NCBI GenBank assembly: GCA_016933965.1
Contig: JAFGTS010000055.1
Span: 1-64,000, forward strand
Origin: Deltaproteobacteria bacterium
GTDB lineage: Bacteria; Desulfobacterota; Syntrophia; Syntrophales; UBA2210
Length of the DNA stretch: 64,000 nucleotides
Direction: 5' to 3'
Part shown: positions 27,085 to 35,305 of the stretch, piece by piece
Numbering within the stretch: the first letter of the stretch is position 1
How the letters are laid out: the number at the start of each line of letters is the position of its first letter
The notes under the pieces: model-generated
Seen by the model: only the letters and a program-made list of their open reading frames with translations
What the model was told of the DNA's origin: nothing
The model's database searches: none
Program-made: the position numbers and the translations under genes

Positions 27085-28320
27085 ATGTCCGACATAGATG
27101 CCGGCAGGGAAAAGAAGAAGCTCATGTCCGCGAAGAAGATGCGGGACATTATGACGACCTATTATATCGAGGCCAAGTCGGCGGAACAGAACGGAAAAAA
27201 GGTTGCCTGGATCACCAGCGGCGGTCCGGTGGAGCCGCTCATCGCCATGGATGTCATCCCGGTGTATCCCGAGAACCACGGGGCCATGATCGGTGCCTCG
27301 AAAATGGGCGGAGAATTCTGTGAAAAGGCCGAGACCCTGGGATACAGCATAGACCTCTGTTCCTACGCGCGGGCCGATATCGGCTGCTCGATCGTGGGAG
27401 GCGGGCCTGTCGGAGGACTTCCAAGGCCGGACATGCTGATCTGCTGCAACAACATCTGCGGAACGGTCATGAAGTGGTACGAGATACAGGCACGGTACTA
27501 TGATGTACCGCTCTTTATTTTCGACACTCCCTTCTGTCATGCCGGCTATCATGATGAAGTGAAAACCTACGTGCGCCGGCAGATCGATGAGTATATCCTC
27601 TTTCTCGAAGGGCTCTGCGGGAAATCCTTTGATCTCGACCGGATGGAGGAAGTGGGGCGTCTCTCCGTGGAGGCCCAGAAACTCTGGCAAGCCGTCCTCG
27701 ACACGGCGAGGAACAGGCCGTCACCCATGACCTGCTTCGACGCCTTCTTCTTTCTCGCCCTGATCGTGACCCTTCGCGGGACCCAGGTCACGGTCGACTT
27801 CTACCGGGAACTGCTGGCGGAGATGGAAGAGCGCGCCGCCGCGGGCATCGGCGCGGTCCCCCGTGAGCGCTACCGTCTTTTATGGGACAATCTGCCGATC
27901 TGGTACCGCATCAAGTGGCTCTCCGATGCCTTCGCGTCCCACGATGCCTCCCTGGTGGCCGACACCTACACGTCGGCATGGTGCGGGCAGCTCAAGTACA
28001 TGGATGAAAATAATTTTCTTGATTCCATGGCGGAAGGATACACCCGGATCTACCTCAACATCGGGGTCGATGAAATGATCGCCATCATCCTGGAAATGAT
28101 AGACCGTTACGATGTCGACGGTTTCGTCATGCATTCCAACAGAAGCTGCAAACCTTACTCGCTGGGGCAGTATGATATTCAGCGGGCAGTTCAGCGGGAG
28201 CGGGGCCTGCCGTCGATGATCATTGAGTCCCACATGGTCGATGACCGGAGCTTTTCCGAGAGCCAGGCGGAAACCCGCATCGACGCATTTATGGAAGTCA
28301 TCAAGGAACGGAAGAAATAA
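27085..28320 (+). CDS. 2-hydroxyacyl-CoA dehydratase-family subunit, large type (pair 1)
   Basis: 411 residues of the same superfamily as its neighbour, in the larger form. Conserved cysteines are Cys92 (DLCSYAR), Cys125 in NNICGTVMKWYE and Cys355 in NRSCKPYSLGQ, which are the expected [4Fe-4S] ligands. ATG at 27085 with AAAGGAG upstream; the frame extends to 27010 into the repeat. With the 372-residue subunit it should form the catalytic heterodimer activated by the ATPase at 29129. Substrate unknown; the family covers 2-hydroxyglutaryl-, lactyl-, phenyllactyl- and benzoyl-CoA. Confidence 0.9.
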   Translation: MSDIDAGREKKKLMSAKKMRDIMTTYYIEAKSAEQNGKKVAWITSGGPVEPLIAMDVIPVYPENHGAMIGASKMGGEFCEKAETLGYSIDLCSYARADIGCSIVGGGPVGGLPRPDMLICCNNICGTVMKWYEIQARYYDVPLFIFDTPFCHAGYHDEVKTYVRRQIDEYILFLEGLCGKSFDLDRMEEVGRLSVEAQKLWQAVLDTARNRPSPMTCFDAFFFLALIVTLRGTQVTVDFYRELLAEMEERAAAGIGAVPRERYRLLWDNLPIWYRIKWLSDAFASHDASLVADTYTSAWCGQLKYMDENNFLDSMAEGYTRIYLNIGVDEMIAIILEMIDRYDVDGFVMHSNRSCKPYSLGQYDIQRAVQRERGLPSMIIESHMVDDRSFSESQAETRIDAFMEVIKERKK

Positions 28321-28333
28321 CGGGGGACTGACC

Positions 28334-29098
28334 ATGAACAGGATATCTTACGGGCTGGCGGACAAGGTGGCTCTCGTCACCGGGGGGAGCAGGGGTATCG
28401 GTCTTGAGATAGTCCGGCGGCTTCTCGCGGAAGACGCCCGGGTGGTGATATGCGGAAGAAAACAGGAAAACCTCGACGCGGCGATGGAGCATTTAGGAAA
28501 TGACGAGCGGTTGACGGTCATACAGGCGCATATCGGAAAGGAAACCGACGTGGAGGCCATGTTCGAGGTGATCCGGGAACGCCGGGGGCATCTCGATATT
28601 CTTATCAACAACGTGGGGATGAATCTTTTGACCCTGTCGGTGACGGACACGGAACCCGCGCTCTGGCGGAAGATCCTTGAAACGAACCTGAACGGCACCT
28701 TCCTCTGTTCAAGAAAAGCGGCGGCCATGATGAAGGAGCGGCAACGGGGCAAGGTCGTCAACATTACTTCCATCGCTGGTCGGAAGGCATCACCGGGAAT
28801 GGGAATATACGGTATCGCGAAAGCAGGCGTGGAAATGCTCACCAGGGTGCTTGCCTCGGAGCTCGCGCCCTTCAACATCCAGGTCAACGCCGTCGCCCCG
28901 GGAATGGTAAGGACCGATTTCAGCAGACCGTTCTGGTCCAACGAGGAACTGCACGCCCAGATCGTGAAGAACATACCCCTCGGCAGGATCGCCGAACCGG
29001 CCGATGTGGTTCATCCGGTGCTGTTTCTCTGTTCCGACGCGGCCGACTATATAACGGGGCAGACGCTGGTCGTTGACGGGGGCGCCACGGTTGTTTAA
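28334..29098 (+). CDS. Short-chain dehydrogenase (FabG-like)
   Basis: A 254-residue classical SDR: TGGSRGIG at residues 16-23, NNVG at 92-95, Ser146, Tyr159 and Lys163 (YGIAK), and the C-terminal GQTLVVDGG. It should use NAD(P)H on a 3-oxo or 3-hydroxyacyl-type substrate. The ATG at 28334 has GGGG upstream and lies 13 bases after the large dehydratase subunit, so it belongs to the operon. It may provide or consume the hydroxyacyl substrate of the dehydratase. Confidence 0.93.
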   Translation: MNRISYGLADKVALVTGGSRGIGLEIVRRLLAEDARVVICGRKQENLDAAMEHLGNDERLTVIQAHIGKETDVEAMFEVIRERRGHLDILINNVGMNLLTLSVTDTEPALWRKILETNLNGTFLCSRKAAAMMKERQRGKVVNITSIAGRKASPGMGIYGIAKAGVEMLTRVLASELAPFNIQVNAVAPGMVRTDFSRPFWSNEELHAQIVKNIPLGRIAEPADVVHPVLFLCSDAADYITGQTLVVDGGATVV

Positions 29099-29128
29099 CG
29101 GATCCGGCCGCTGATATGAAGGAATCCT

Positions 29129-29902
29129 ATGTACACTGCGGGTATTGATATCGGTTCGATAACGGCGAAGGCCGCCGTTCTTATCGACGGGACGATAGCG
29201 GGAACACGGGTCATCTTCACGGGCTATAACGCGGAGCGTGCCGGCGTGACGGTCTTTGAAGAGCTGCTGGCGGAGATCGGTCTTGAACGGGCACATATAC
29301 AGAAGATCGTTTCCACGGGCTACGGCAGGAACAGCGTGAAGTTCGCGGACCGGGCCGTCACGGAGATCATCTGTCACGGAGCGGGTGCCCATTTCCTCGA
29401 TCCCCGGGTCCGCTCCATCATCGACGTGGGGGGTCAGGACAGCAAGGCCATGGTCATCAACGGTGAAGGGCGGGGCAGGGATTTTGCCATGAACGACAAA
29501 TGCGCCGCCGGGACGGGAAGGTTCCTGGAGGTCATGGCCCGCGCCCTTGAGGTCGATCTCGGTGATTTTGGGGCCATGTCGCTCACTGCCGAAAAACCGG
29601 CGAAGATAAGCAGCATCTGTACCGTCTTCGCCGAGTCGGAAGTGATCTCCCTGATCTCGAAAGGGGAGAAGCGCAGGAACATCATTGCCGGCATTCATGA
29701 ATCCGTGGCGGCGCGGGTCTCGGCACTCGTGCACCGTGTCGGTATTCAGCCGCCGGTGATGATGACCGGCGGCGTGGCACAAAATATCGGTGTGGTGACA
29801 GCACTGGAGAAGAAGCTCGGCACATCCATAGAAGTTCTTGATACGGCCCAGGTGAACGGCGCCGTGGGCGCGGCGGTTGTCGCCGCACGACTCGACGAGT
29901 GA
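29129..29902 (+). CDS. 2-hydroxyacyl-CoA dehydratase activator ATPase (BcrA/BcrD/HgdC family)
   Basis: 257 residues with the ASKHA fold: phosphate-1 motif GIDIGSITAKAAV at the N-terminus, IDVGGQDSKA, NDKCAAGTGRF and phosphate-2 MMTGGVAQN. The two cysteines in NDKCAAG and SICTVF are those that in HgdC bridge a single [4Fe-4S] cluster between two monomers. It hydrolyses ATP to inject one low-potential electron into the dehydratase. The length fits the HgdC type, not the pair of ATPase subunits of benzoyl-CoA reductase. Only one activator is present for two dehydratase pairs. GAAGGAATCCT precedes the ATG. Confidence 0.95.
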   Translation: MYTAGIDIGSITAKAAVLIDGTIAGTRVIFTGYNAERAGVTVFEELLAEIGLERAHIQKIVSTGYGRNSVKFADRAVTEIICHGAGAHFLDPRVRSIIDVGGQDSKAMVINGEGRGRDFAMNDKCAAGTGRFLEVMARALEVDLGDFGAMSLTAEKPAKISSICTVFAESEVISLISKGEKRRNIIAGIHESVAARVSALVHRVGIQPPVMMTGGVAQNIGVVTALEKKLGTSIEVLDTAQVNGAVGAAVVAARLDE

Positions 29903-29947
29903 GAAGCACGGCGAAACCGTCATCACGTGAAAAGGAGGTCCTGAGCA

Positions 29948-31069
29948 ATGCCTTCTCAGCCGGCGGCACCATTTTATGAGGTCCTGAAAGAGAATGAACG
30001 GGTGACTCCGGCACTGTCCGGGGAAAGATACGTCGGCTATTTCTGCACCTACACACCGATCGAGATCATTCACGCGGCGGGGTTCACGCCTTTCCGGGTT
30101 GCCGGCGGTCTTGACAGCGTATCGCTGGCGGATACGCTGACCCCGAACTTCATCTGTCCCTACATGCGTGTCGCCACGGAAAAGGCGCTGCGCGGCGAAT
30201 ACGGTTTTCTGTCGGGTCTCGTTCAGGGGTATACCTGTGACGTGGCCTGCGGGCTCATCAATATCTGGAAGGACAACATCGGCGGCGACCCCTGTCACCT
30301 CGTGCCGCTTCCTTACAATGACAATGAGGCATCGAGGGATTTTCTCCGCTCGGCCCTGAAGGAACTGATCGAGAAGCTCGACCGTGCCGGGGGATGCTTC
30401 TCGGAAGAGCGCCTGGAGCACTCCCTTTCCCTTTATGACGAGATCCGTCGTGTCATCCTTGACCTTTATGACAGGCGATATGAGGGTTCTCTCCCTTTCT
30501 CCGCCGGTGATTTCCTTACCGTGATCCAAGCGGGTTATGTCACTCCGCCGGAACGATATCTGGGCCTCCTGAAAACCCTGAGAGATGAAGCGGACCATGA
30601 GCGGGAAGACGGGCAACCACCGAGTATCCCCGTTCTGGTATCCGGGAGCCTTGTCGAAGAGCCGCGAATTCTGGAAATAATCGAGGAGTCGGGAGGACGG
30701 ATCTGTGCCGACGATCTCTGTACGGGGTTTCGACAGTGGAGTCCCGCCACCGGGAGCGGTGCACGGCCGCTTGACCGTGTGATCGATCGTCACATGCGGC
30801 GCTTTCCCTGTCCCTCGCGATCGCGGGCACGGGACCGTGCCCCCCTGATCATCGACCTGGTCAGGCGATCGGCGGCACGGGGCGTGATATTCCTTTTCCA
30901 GAAGTTCTGCACCCCCCATCTCGCCGATTACCCGATCCTCAATGAAGAGCTCAAAAAGGAGCGTATCCCTGCCACGGTGTTCGAAATGGAAGAAACGGGC
31001 ATTATGGAGGGCCAGTTGCGGACAAGGATGGAAACCTTTTTTGAAACACTGGGTGAGCGTGATGGATAA
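29948..31069 (+). CDS. 2-hydroxyacyl-CoA dehydratase-family subunit, small type (pair 2)
   Basis: 373 residues, a clear paralogue of the protein at 25756: GYFCTYTPIEIIHAAG, with Cys33, Cys70 and Cys97 at exactly the same positions and DDLCTGFR and KFCTPHLADYP later. AAAAGGAGG precedes the ATG. Its stop overlaps the next gene by eight bases, so the two are translationally coupled and form the second heterodimer. Confidence 0.9.
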   Translation: MPSQPAAPFYEVLKENERVTPALSGERYVGYFCTYTPIEIIHAAGFTPFRVAGGLDSVSLADTLTPNFICPYMRVATEKALRGEYGFLSGLVQGYTCDVACGLINIWKDNIGGDPCHLVPLPYNDNEASRDFLRSALKELIEKLDRAGGCFSEERLEHSLSLYDEIRRVILDLYDRRYEGSLPFSAGDFLTVIQAGYVTPPERYLGLLKTLRDEADHEREDGQPPSIPVLVSGSLVEEPRILEIIEESGGRICADDLCTGFRQWSPATGSGARPLDRVIDRHMRRFPCPSRSRARDRAPLIIDLVRRSAARGVIFLFQKFCTPHLADYPILNEELKKERIPATVFEMEETGIMEGQLRTRMETFFETLGERDG

Positions 31070-32315
31070 GACGAAAAAGTCGACGAAACGGCTCAGAACG
31101 GCGAAGGACCTCAACCGGCTGGTCATCGACTACTATCTGGAGTGTCATGAGGCAAAGCGGCGGGGAACGCCCGTGGGCTGGATGCCGCCGATGAATGGTG
31201 CGATAGAGCTGTTCTACGCCATGGACCTCCAGCCCGTTTTTCCCGAGAACTGGTCTCCCGTCTGCGCCGCCTTCGGCCTGACACCGGGTAATTTCGATGT
31301 AACCGACGGCCTGGGCTATTCCCGCGATCTCTGCGGGTATCTCAGGAACATCACCGGTTATGTCCATGGGTTCATGAATGATGAATCGATCCCTCTCGGC
31401 GGGCTGCCCGAGCCCGATATTCTGCTCAGCCCGGGCGGCGGCTGCGTGCCGGTCATGAAAATATTTCACATCCTCGAACGCCGTTTTCCGAAGGCGAAGG
31501 TCTTTTCGGCCGATCTTCCCCAGGTAGCGGTGGAAGATATCCGGAAACATCATCTGGACTATGCGGTATGGGAAATGAACCGTCTCATCGATTTTCTGAC
31601 GGAGGTGACCGGTCACCGTATGGACCATGACCGGCTCGCGGAGGTGGTGAAGCTCTCTGACCAGGCCTGCGCCCTCTGGGACGAGATCATGTCCTACCGC
31701 CGATTCATTCCCACGCCCCTGTCGGCGGCGGAGATCGGCATTATGTTCGTCATGGTCACACGTCAGGGAACGCAGATCGCTGTTGATTTTCTGACGGCCG
31801 TGCGGGATGAGGTGAAGGAGCGTGCCGAGGCGGGTATCGGTGTTATCGATGATGAAAGGATCCGGCTTTTCTGGGACAACATACCGCTCTGGTACAATAT
31901 GGGCCTTTTCAATTATTTCGAGAAAATGGGCGGCGTCGCCGTGGCGGAAACCTATTCAGCCGCCTGGTCGCTGCGGCTCGATACGGAGCATCCCCTGGAA
32001 GCCCTTGCAATGAAGAGCCTCATGTCCTATCCCCTGGTATCCTGTGTATCAATCCGGAAACGAAAGGAAATGGTTCTCAAGGCCTGCCGGGAATACTCCA
32101 TAGATGGTGCCGTCCTGCACCGGAACAAATCCTGTGTCCCCATCACCCTCGGCCAGATGGATATAAAGAGGGCCCTTGAAGAGGAGTTGGGCGTGCCCTC
32201 GGTCATCATAGACGCCGACCACATGGATGATCAGAATTTCTCGGTAGCCCAGTTCGAGACCCGCGTCGATGCGTTCATGGAAATGCTCTATGAGAAGAAA
32301 GGACTGAAGCTCTGA
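31062..32315 (+). CDS. 2-hydroxyacyl-CoA dehydratase-family subunit, large type (pair 2, divergent)
   Basis: 417 residues, paralogue of the protein at 27085. Cys91 (DLCGYLR) and Cys358 (NKSCVPITLGQ) match, but the segment NNICGTVMKWYE of pair 1 is here GGGCVPVMKIF, keeping only the Cys (Cys128) and losing the surrounding consensus. The product may have another substrate or a modified cluster site. The start is ATG at 31062, overlapping the upstream gene by eight bases; the frame is open to 30942 but that part only shadows the upstream gene. Confidence 0.88.
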   Translation: MDKTKKSTKRLRTAKDLNRLVIDYYLECHEAKRRGTPVGWMPPMNGAIELFYAMDLQPVFPENWSPVCAAFGLTPGNFDVTDGLGYSRDLCGYLRNITGYVHGFMNDESIPLGGLPEPDILLSPGGGCVPVMKIFHILERRFPKAKVFSADLPQVAVEDIRKHHLDYAVWEMNRLIDFLTEVTGHRMDHDRLAEVVKLSDQACALWDEIMSYRRFIPTPLSAAEIGIMFVMVTRQGTQIAVDFLTAVRDEVKERAEAGIGVIDDERIRLFWDNIPLWYNMGLFNYFEKMGGVAVAETYSAAWSLRLDTEHPLEALAMKSLMSYPLVSCVSIRKRKEMVLKACREYSIDGAVLHRNKSCVPITLGQMDIKRALEEELGVPSVIIDADHMDDQNFSVAQFETRVDAFMEMLYEKKGLKL

Positions 32316-32324
32316 AGGAGGCTC

Positions 32325-32984
32325 ATGAAGGTACAGGACATACCGGCACTGCCCGTGAAGGGCTTTCTCGATCATGATGAAGGAATGAGGCTTTATGAGT
32401 GCGCCCGCGAGGCAAGCCGGCTTGGCCCTTGCCTCGAGATCGGCGGATATTGCGGCAAATCGACCCTGTATCTGGGCCTGGGATGCCGTGACGGCGGCGG
32501 TCTTCTCTATTCAATCGATCATCACCGGGGCTCGGAGGAACAGCAGCCCGGTGAGGAATATTTCGACGCCGAGCTTTTTGATGAACGGGAGGGGAGGGTG
32601 GACACCTTCCGGTTCTTCCGGCGGACCATCGAAATGGCGGGTCTTGAGGATACGGTCGTGCCCATCGTGGCGGCCTCAACCCTGGTGGCCCGTGGCTGGA
32701 ACACGCCGCTGTCGCTGCTTTTCATCGACGGGGGACACAGCTATTCTGCGGCTTTCAGTGATTACTCGTCCTGGGTTTCCCATGTGATGCCCGGTGGATA
32801 TCTCGCCGTTCATGACATCTTTCCCGATCCGAACGACGGGGGCCAGGCGCCGTATTATATGTACCGGCTTGCCCTGGAGTCGGGCCTCTTCCATGAACTT
32901 CCCCGGATGAAAAGCCTGGGTATATTGCGAAGGCTTCAGGCTGGGGAAGTGCCCGGTCACATTTCAGGGATGAGAGACTGGTAG
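32325..32984 (+). CDS. Class I SAM-dependent methyltransferase (Methyltransf_24-like)
   Basis: 219 residues. The SAM-binding motif I is LEIGGYCGKSTLYLG, followed by an acidic residue in YSIDHHRG and the LLFIDGGHSYSA motif typical of the Methyltransf_24 group, which includes O-methyltransferases and cephalosporin-hydroxylase-like proteins. GAAGGAGG precedes the ATG nine bases after the dehydratase subunit, so it ends that operon. Its 3' end overlaps the convergent radical SAM gene by 21 bases. Substrate unknown. Confidence 0.85.
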   Translation: MKVQDIPALPVKGFLDHDEGMRLYECAREASRLGPCLEIGGYCGKSTLYLGLGCRDGGGLLYSIDHHRGSEEQQPGEEYFDAELFDEREGRVDTFRFFRRTIEMAGLEDTVVPIVAASTLVARGWNTPLSLLFIDGGHSYSAAFSDYSSWVSHVMPGGYLAVHDIFPDPNDGGQAPYYMYRLALESGLFHELPRMKSLGILRRLQAGEVPGHISGMRDW

Positions 32985-34556
32985 CATATCGAGGCGGTTG
33001 TTGTGGGTCCAGTACCATTTAAGACCCCCGTCCTCCGGACGGCACTTGAGAAATCCCGCTCTGGAAAGGTTGATGATCGTCCGGTTCACGATTCCGCCGT
33101 CCATGCCGGTGAGGGACGCAAGCTTATCCGCCAGGATCTCGGCGGGCTCACCGCTGCCGTTCATCGACGGAAGTCCCTCAATGATATCCTCGTTGAAGAG
33201 CCGGTAGATCAGCTGGGTCCGGTAATGCCCCTCAACCTTGAGGTAATCGATCCCCGTCAGCGTTCCCTGCCAGTATAGGTCCTCGATGTCCTTCCATTGT
33301 GCCATGAGTGAATCGTTAAAAGAAAAGACAAACTCTTCCATTTGCTCGGGTCCGAGGTGTGACGTGCGGACGATCGCCCGGTTGGCGTCGTACTTGCTCC
33401 AGTCATTGGTGAGGATTTCAAGGTCATAGCGGTCCACTTCGTCCCTGACGGTCGTGCCGGGAAAGGGGCACAGGAGATGATACCCGTATACGATGCCGAG
33501 TTCCTGGGCGAAGGCGCTTGTGTCCTCCATGGTTTGCCGCGATTCCCCGGGAAGACCGACCATGAAGGAGGCATGAGTTATCATGCCCGCGTCCTTGCAA
33601 TGCCGTGCTGCTTCCCGTGCCTGGTCGAGGGTTATCCCCTTTCTGATCCTTTTCAGCATCTCCTGGTTTCCCGATTCGATACCGAAGCTCACGGCGTCAC
33701 AGCCGGCATCCTTCATGTGGTCCAATACTTCCCGGTCCACCGTGTTGACGCGTGAGAAAGCGCTCCAGCCGAAGCGAAGGCCCCTCTTTCTGACCTCGTT
33801 GCAGAACTCGATGACCCGCTTCTTGTTGGCCGTGAAGAGATCGTCGGCGATGTTGATCCGCGTCCATCCGTAGGAGAGGATGTCCTCGATCTCGTCGACG
33901 ACCAGGCTAATTGTCCGGAACCGCACCTTTTGTCCCACCATGCGCCGTCCCTGGCAGAAAATGCATTTGTTCGGGCAGCCCCTGCTGGTGATGATGCTGA
34001 CGGGATACCCCAGGGCCTGGTAACGTGACATGGGCAGCAGGTGTCTCGCCGGAAGCGGCAGCGTGTCGAGATCGGCTATCAGTTCCCTCGGTTCCGTGAC
34101 GATCAGTTCCTCGTCCTCGAGAAAGGCGATCCCCTTGATATCCTTCCATTTGTTCCGCTCACGAATGACCGGGATCAGTTCCTGGATCGTCTCCTCACCC
34201 TCTCCGATGACGACCACGTCGATCCCCCGGTAGTTCCTGAGCGTGTCCTCGTAATCAAAGGAAACATGAGGGCCGCCCATCATGGTGATGATATCGGGAT
34301 CATGGGCCTTGGCTGTTTGCAGGATTTCAACGGCCGTGTAATAGTTGAGCGTTACCGACGACGTTCCCACCACGTCGGGGCCGAAGGCGTCCAGTTCCTT
34401 TGTAAGTTTTTCGGGACAGTATTTCCGAACGATATAGTCGATGATCGTGACGGTCGCGCCGGTCCTTTCACAGGCCGCGGCGGCATAGCTCAGTCCCAGG
34501 GGAGGCGCGGGCGCCTCTTCAAGGGGGTATGGTGTTCCGATAAACGCTACTCTCAT
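32964..34556 (-). CDS. B12-binding-domain radical SAM protein
   Basis: 530 residues. Residues 1 to about 135 form a cobalamin-binding-type Rossmann domain (PPLGLSYAAAACERTGATV, VVGTSSVTLN, MMGGPHVSF). The radical SAM core follows, with the cluster motif CPNKCIFC at about residues 195-202 and the FGIESGNQEML segment. About 120 C-terminal residues look like a small winged-helix-like extension. Such enzymes catalyse methylations, ring contractions or other rearrangements in lipid and natural-product pathways. The gene is last in a five-gene operon; substrate unknown. Confidence 0.9.
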   Translation of the reverse strand: MRVAFIGTPYPLEEAPAPPLGLSYAAAACERTGATVTIIDYIVRKYCPEKLTKELDAFGPDVVGTSSVTLNYYTAVEILQTAKAHDPDIITMMGGPHVSFDYEDTLRNYRGIDVVVIGEGEETIQELIPVIRERNKWKDIKGIAFLEDEELIVTEPRELIADLDTLPLPARHLLPMSRYQALGYPVSIITSRGCPNKCIFCQGRRMVGQKVRFRTISLVVDEIEDILSYGWTRINIADDLFTANKKRVIEFCNEVRKRGLRFGWSAFSRVNTVDREVLDHMKDAGCDAVSFGIESGNQEMLKRIRKGITLDQAREAARHCKDAGMITHASFMVGLPGESRQTMEDTSAFAQELGIVYGYHLLCPFPGTTVRDEVDRYDLEILTNDWSKYDANRAIVRTSHLGPEQMEEFVFSFNDSLMAQWKDIEDLYWQGTLTGIDYLKVEGHYRTQLIYRLFNEDIIEGLPSMNGSGEPAEILADKLASLTGMDGGIVNRTIINLSRAGFLKCRPEDGGLKWYWTHNNRLDMLPVSHP

Positions 34557-34571
34557 TGAAGGATCGATCTC

Positions 34572-35294
34572 CTAGTCTCCAGGTTTCGGGAAAAAACGGG
34601 CACGGAGCCAACCGAGAATGGTGTTGCCCCGCAACATGTCCCGGTCGATCTGCCGTATCTGCCTGAAAAGTTCATCGGGGTCGGCGAACCAGTCAGCCCG
34701 TGTCCTGATCGTTTTCCCCGGATCGAGCCGGCTCACGACGACGGCGGGATTACCCGCGGCGATGGTATTGGGAGGGACATCCTTGTTCACGACCGCGCGT
34801 GTTCCCACGATGCTGTTGTCCCCGATGGTGACCCCCTTGCATATGATGGCCCCGTCCCCGATCCATACGTTGTTGCCGATCCGGATGGGTCGCGCCGTGC
34901 TCAGGGGCTCCACGCGGTCATACACGCTGTGCCAGTCGGAATCGGTTATGTAGACGTCGCTCGCCATCATGCAGTCATTCCCGATGGTGACTTCCTTCGC
35001 GCAGCTGATCCGCACACCGGGGCAGATGAGACAGTGATCGCCGATATGGATCCCCTTGGGATGCTTTTCCTCCGACCATACGGTCAGCCGGACGCGCCGG
35101 TCCACGGTACAGATGACGTCGGCGAAATCCCCCAGTTCGATGGGCCAGCCGAATATTTCCATGTACCAGGGTTTCATGAAGGTATAGCCGTTACCGAGGG
35201 CGGTGAACTGGGGTCGCAGAAAATGCTCCACGTACCACTCACGGAACCGGAGGCTCATTCGTTTCAGATAGTATGGCCGGTGATCTCTTCTCAT
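34572..35294 (-). CDS. Hexapeptide-repeat (left-handed beta-helix) acyltransferase
   Basis: 240 residues. The central part shows repeated isoleucine-rich hexapeptides (IGDHCLICPGV, IGNDCMMASDV, IGNNVWIGDGAIICKGVTIG) ending in the NTIAAGNPAVVV motif of the maltose/galactoside O-acetyltransferase group. The N-terminal 70 residues are a family-specific extension. It likely acetylates a sugar or similar hydroxyl or amino group made by the neighbouring glycosyltransferase operon. It lies 15 bases from the radical SAM gene and 11 from the toroid gene. Confidence 0.92.
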   Translation of the reverse strand: MRRDHRPYYLKRMSLRFREWYVEHFLRPQFTALGNGYTFMKPWYMEIFGWPIELGDFADVICTVDRRVRLTVWSEEKHPKGIHIGDHCLICPGVRISCAKEVTIGNDCMMASDVYITDSDWHSVYDRVEPLSTARPIRIGNNVWIGDGAIICKGVTIGDNSIVGTRAVVNKDVPPNTIAAGNPAVVVSRLDPGKTIRTRADWFADPDELFRQIRQIDRDMLRGNTILGWLRARFFPKPGD

Positions 35295-35305
35295 GGCTGC
35301 GATCC

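Noticed and set aside
28790-31126. 778-codon minus-strand open frame
   Set aside because: It runs across four well-defined plus-strand genes (SDR, activator, two dehydratase subunits). Its composition is that of an antisense shadow in GC-rich codon-biased DNA, without motifs or a start signal.
25756-32315. Class I benzoyl-CoA reductase (bcrABCD) operon
   Set aside because: Only one ATPase subunit of HgdC length is present, together with two heterodimer pairs; no ferredoxin or dienoyl-CoA hydratase genes are adjacent. The broader dehydratase family name is safer.
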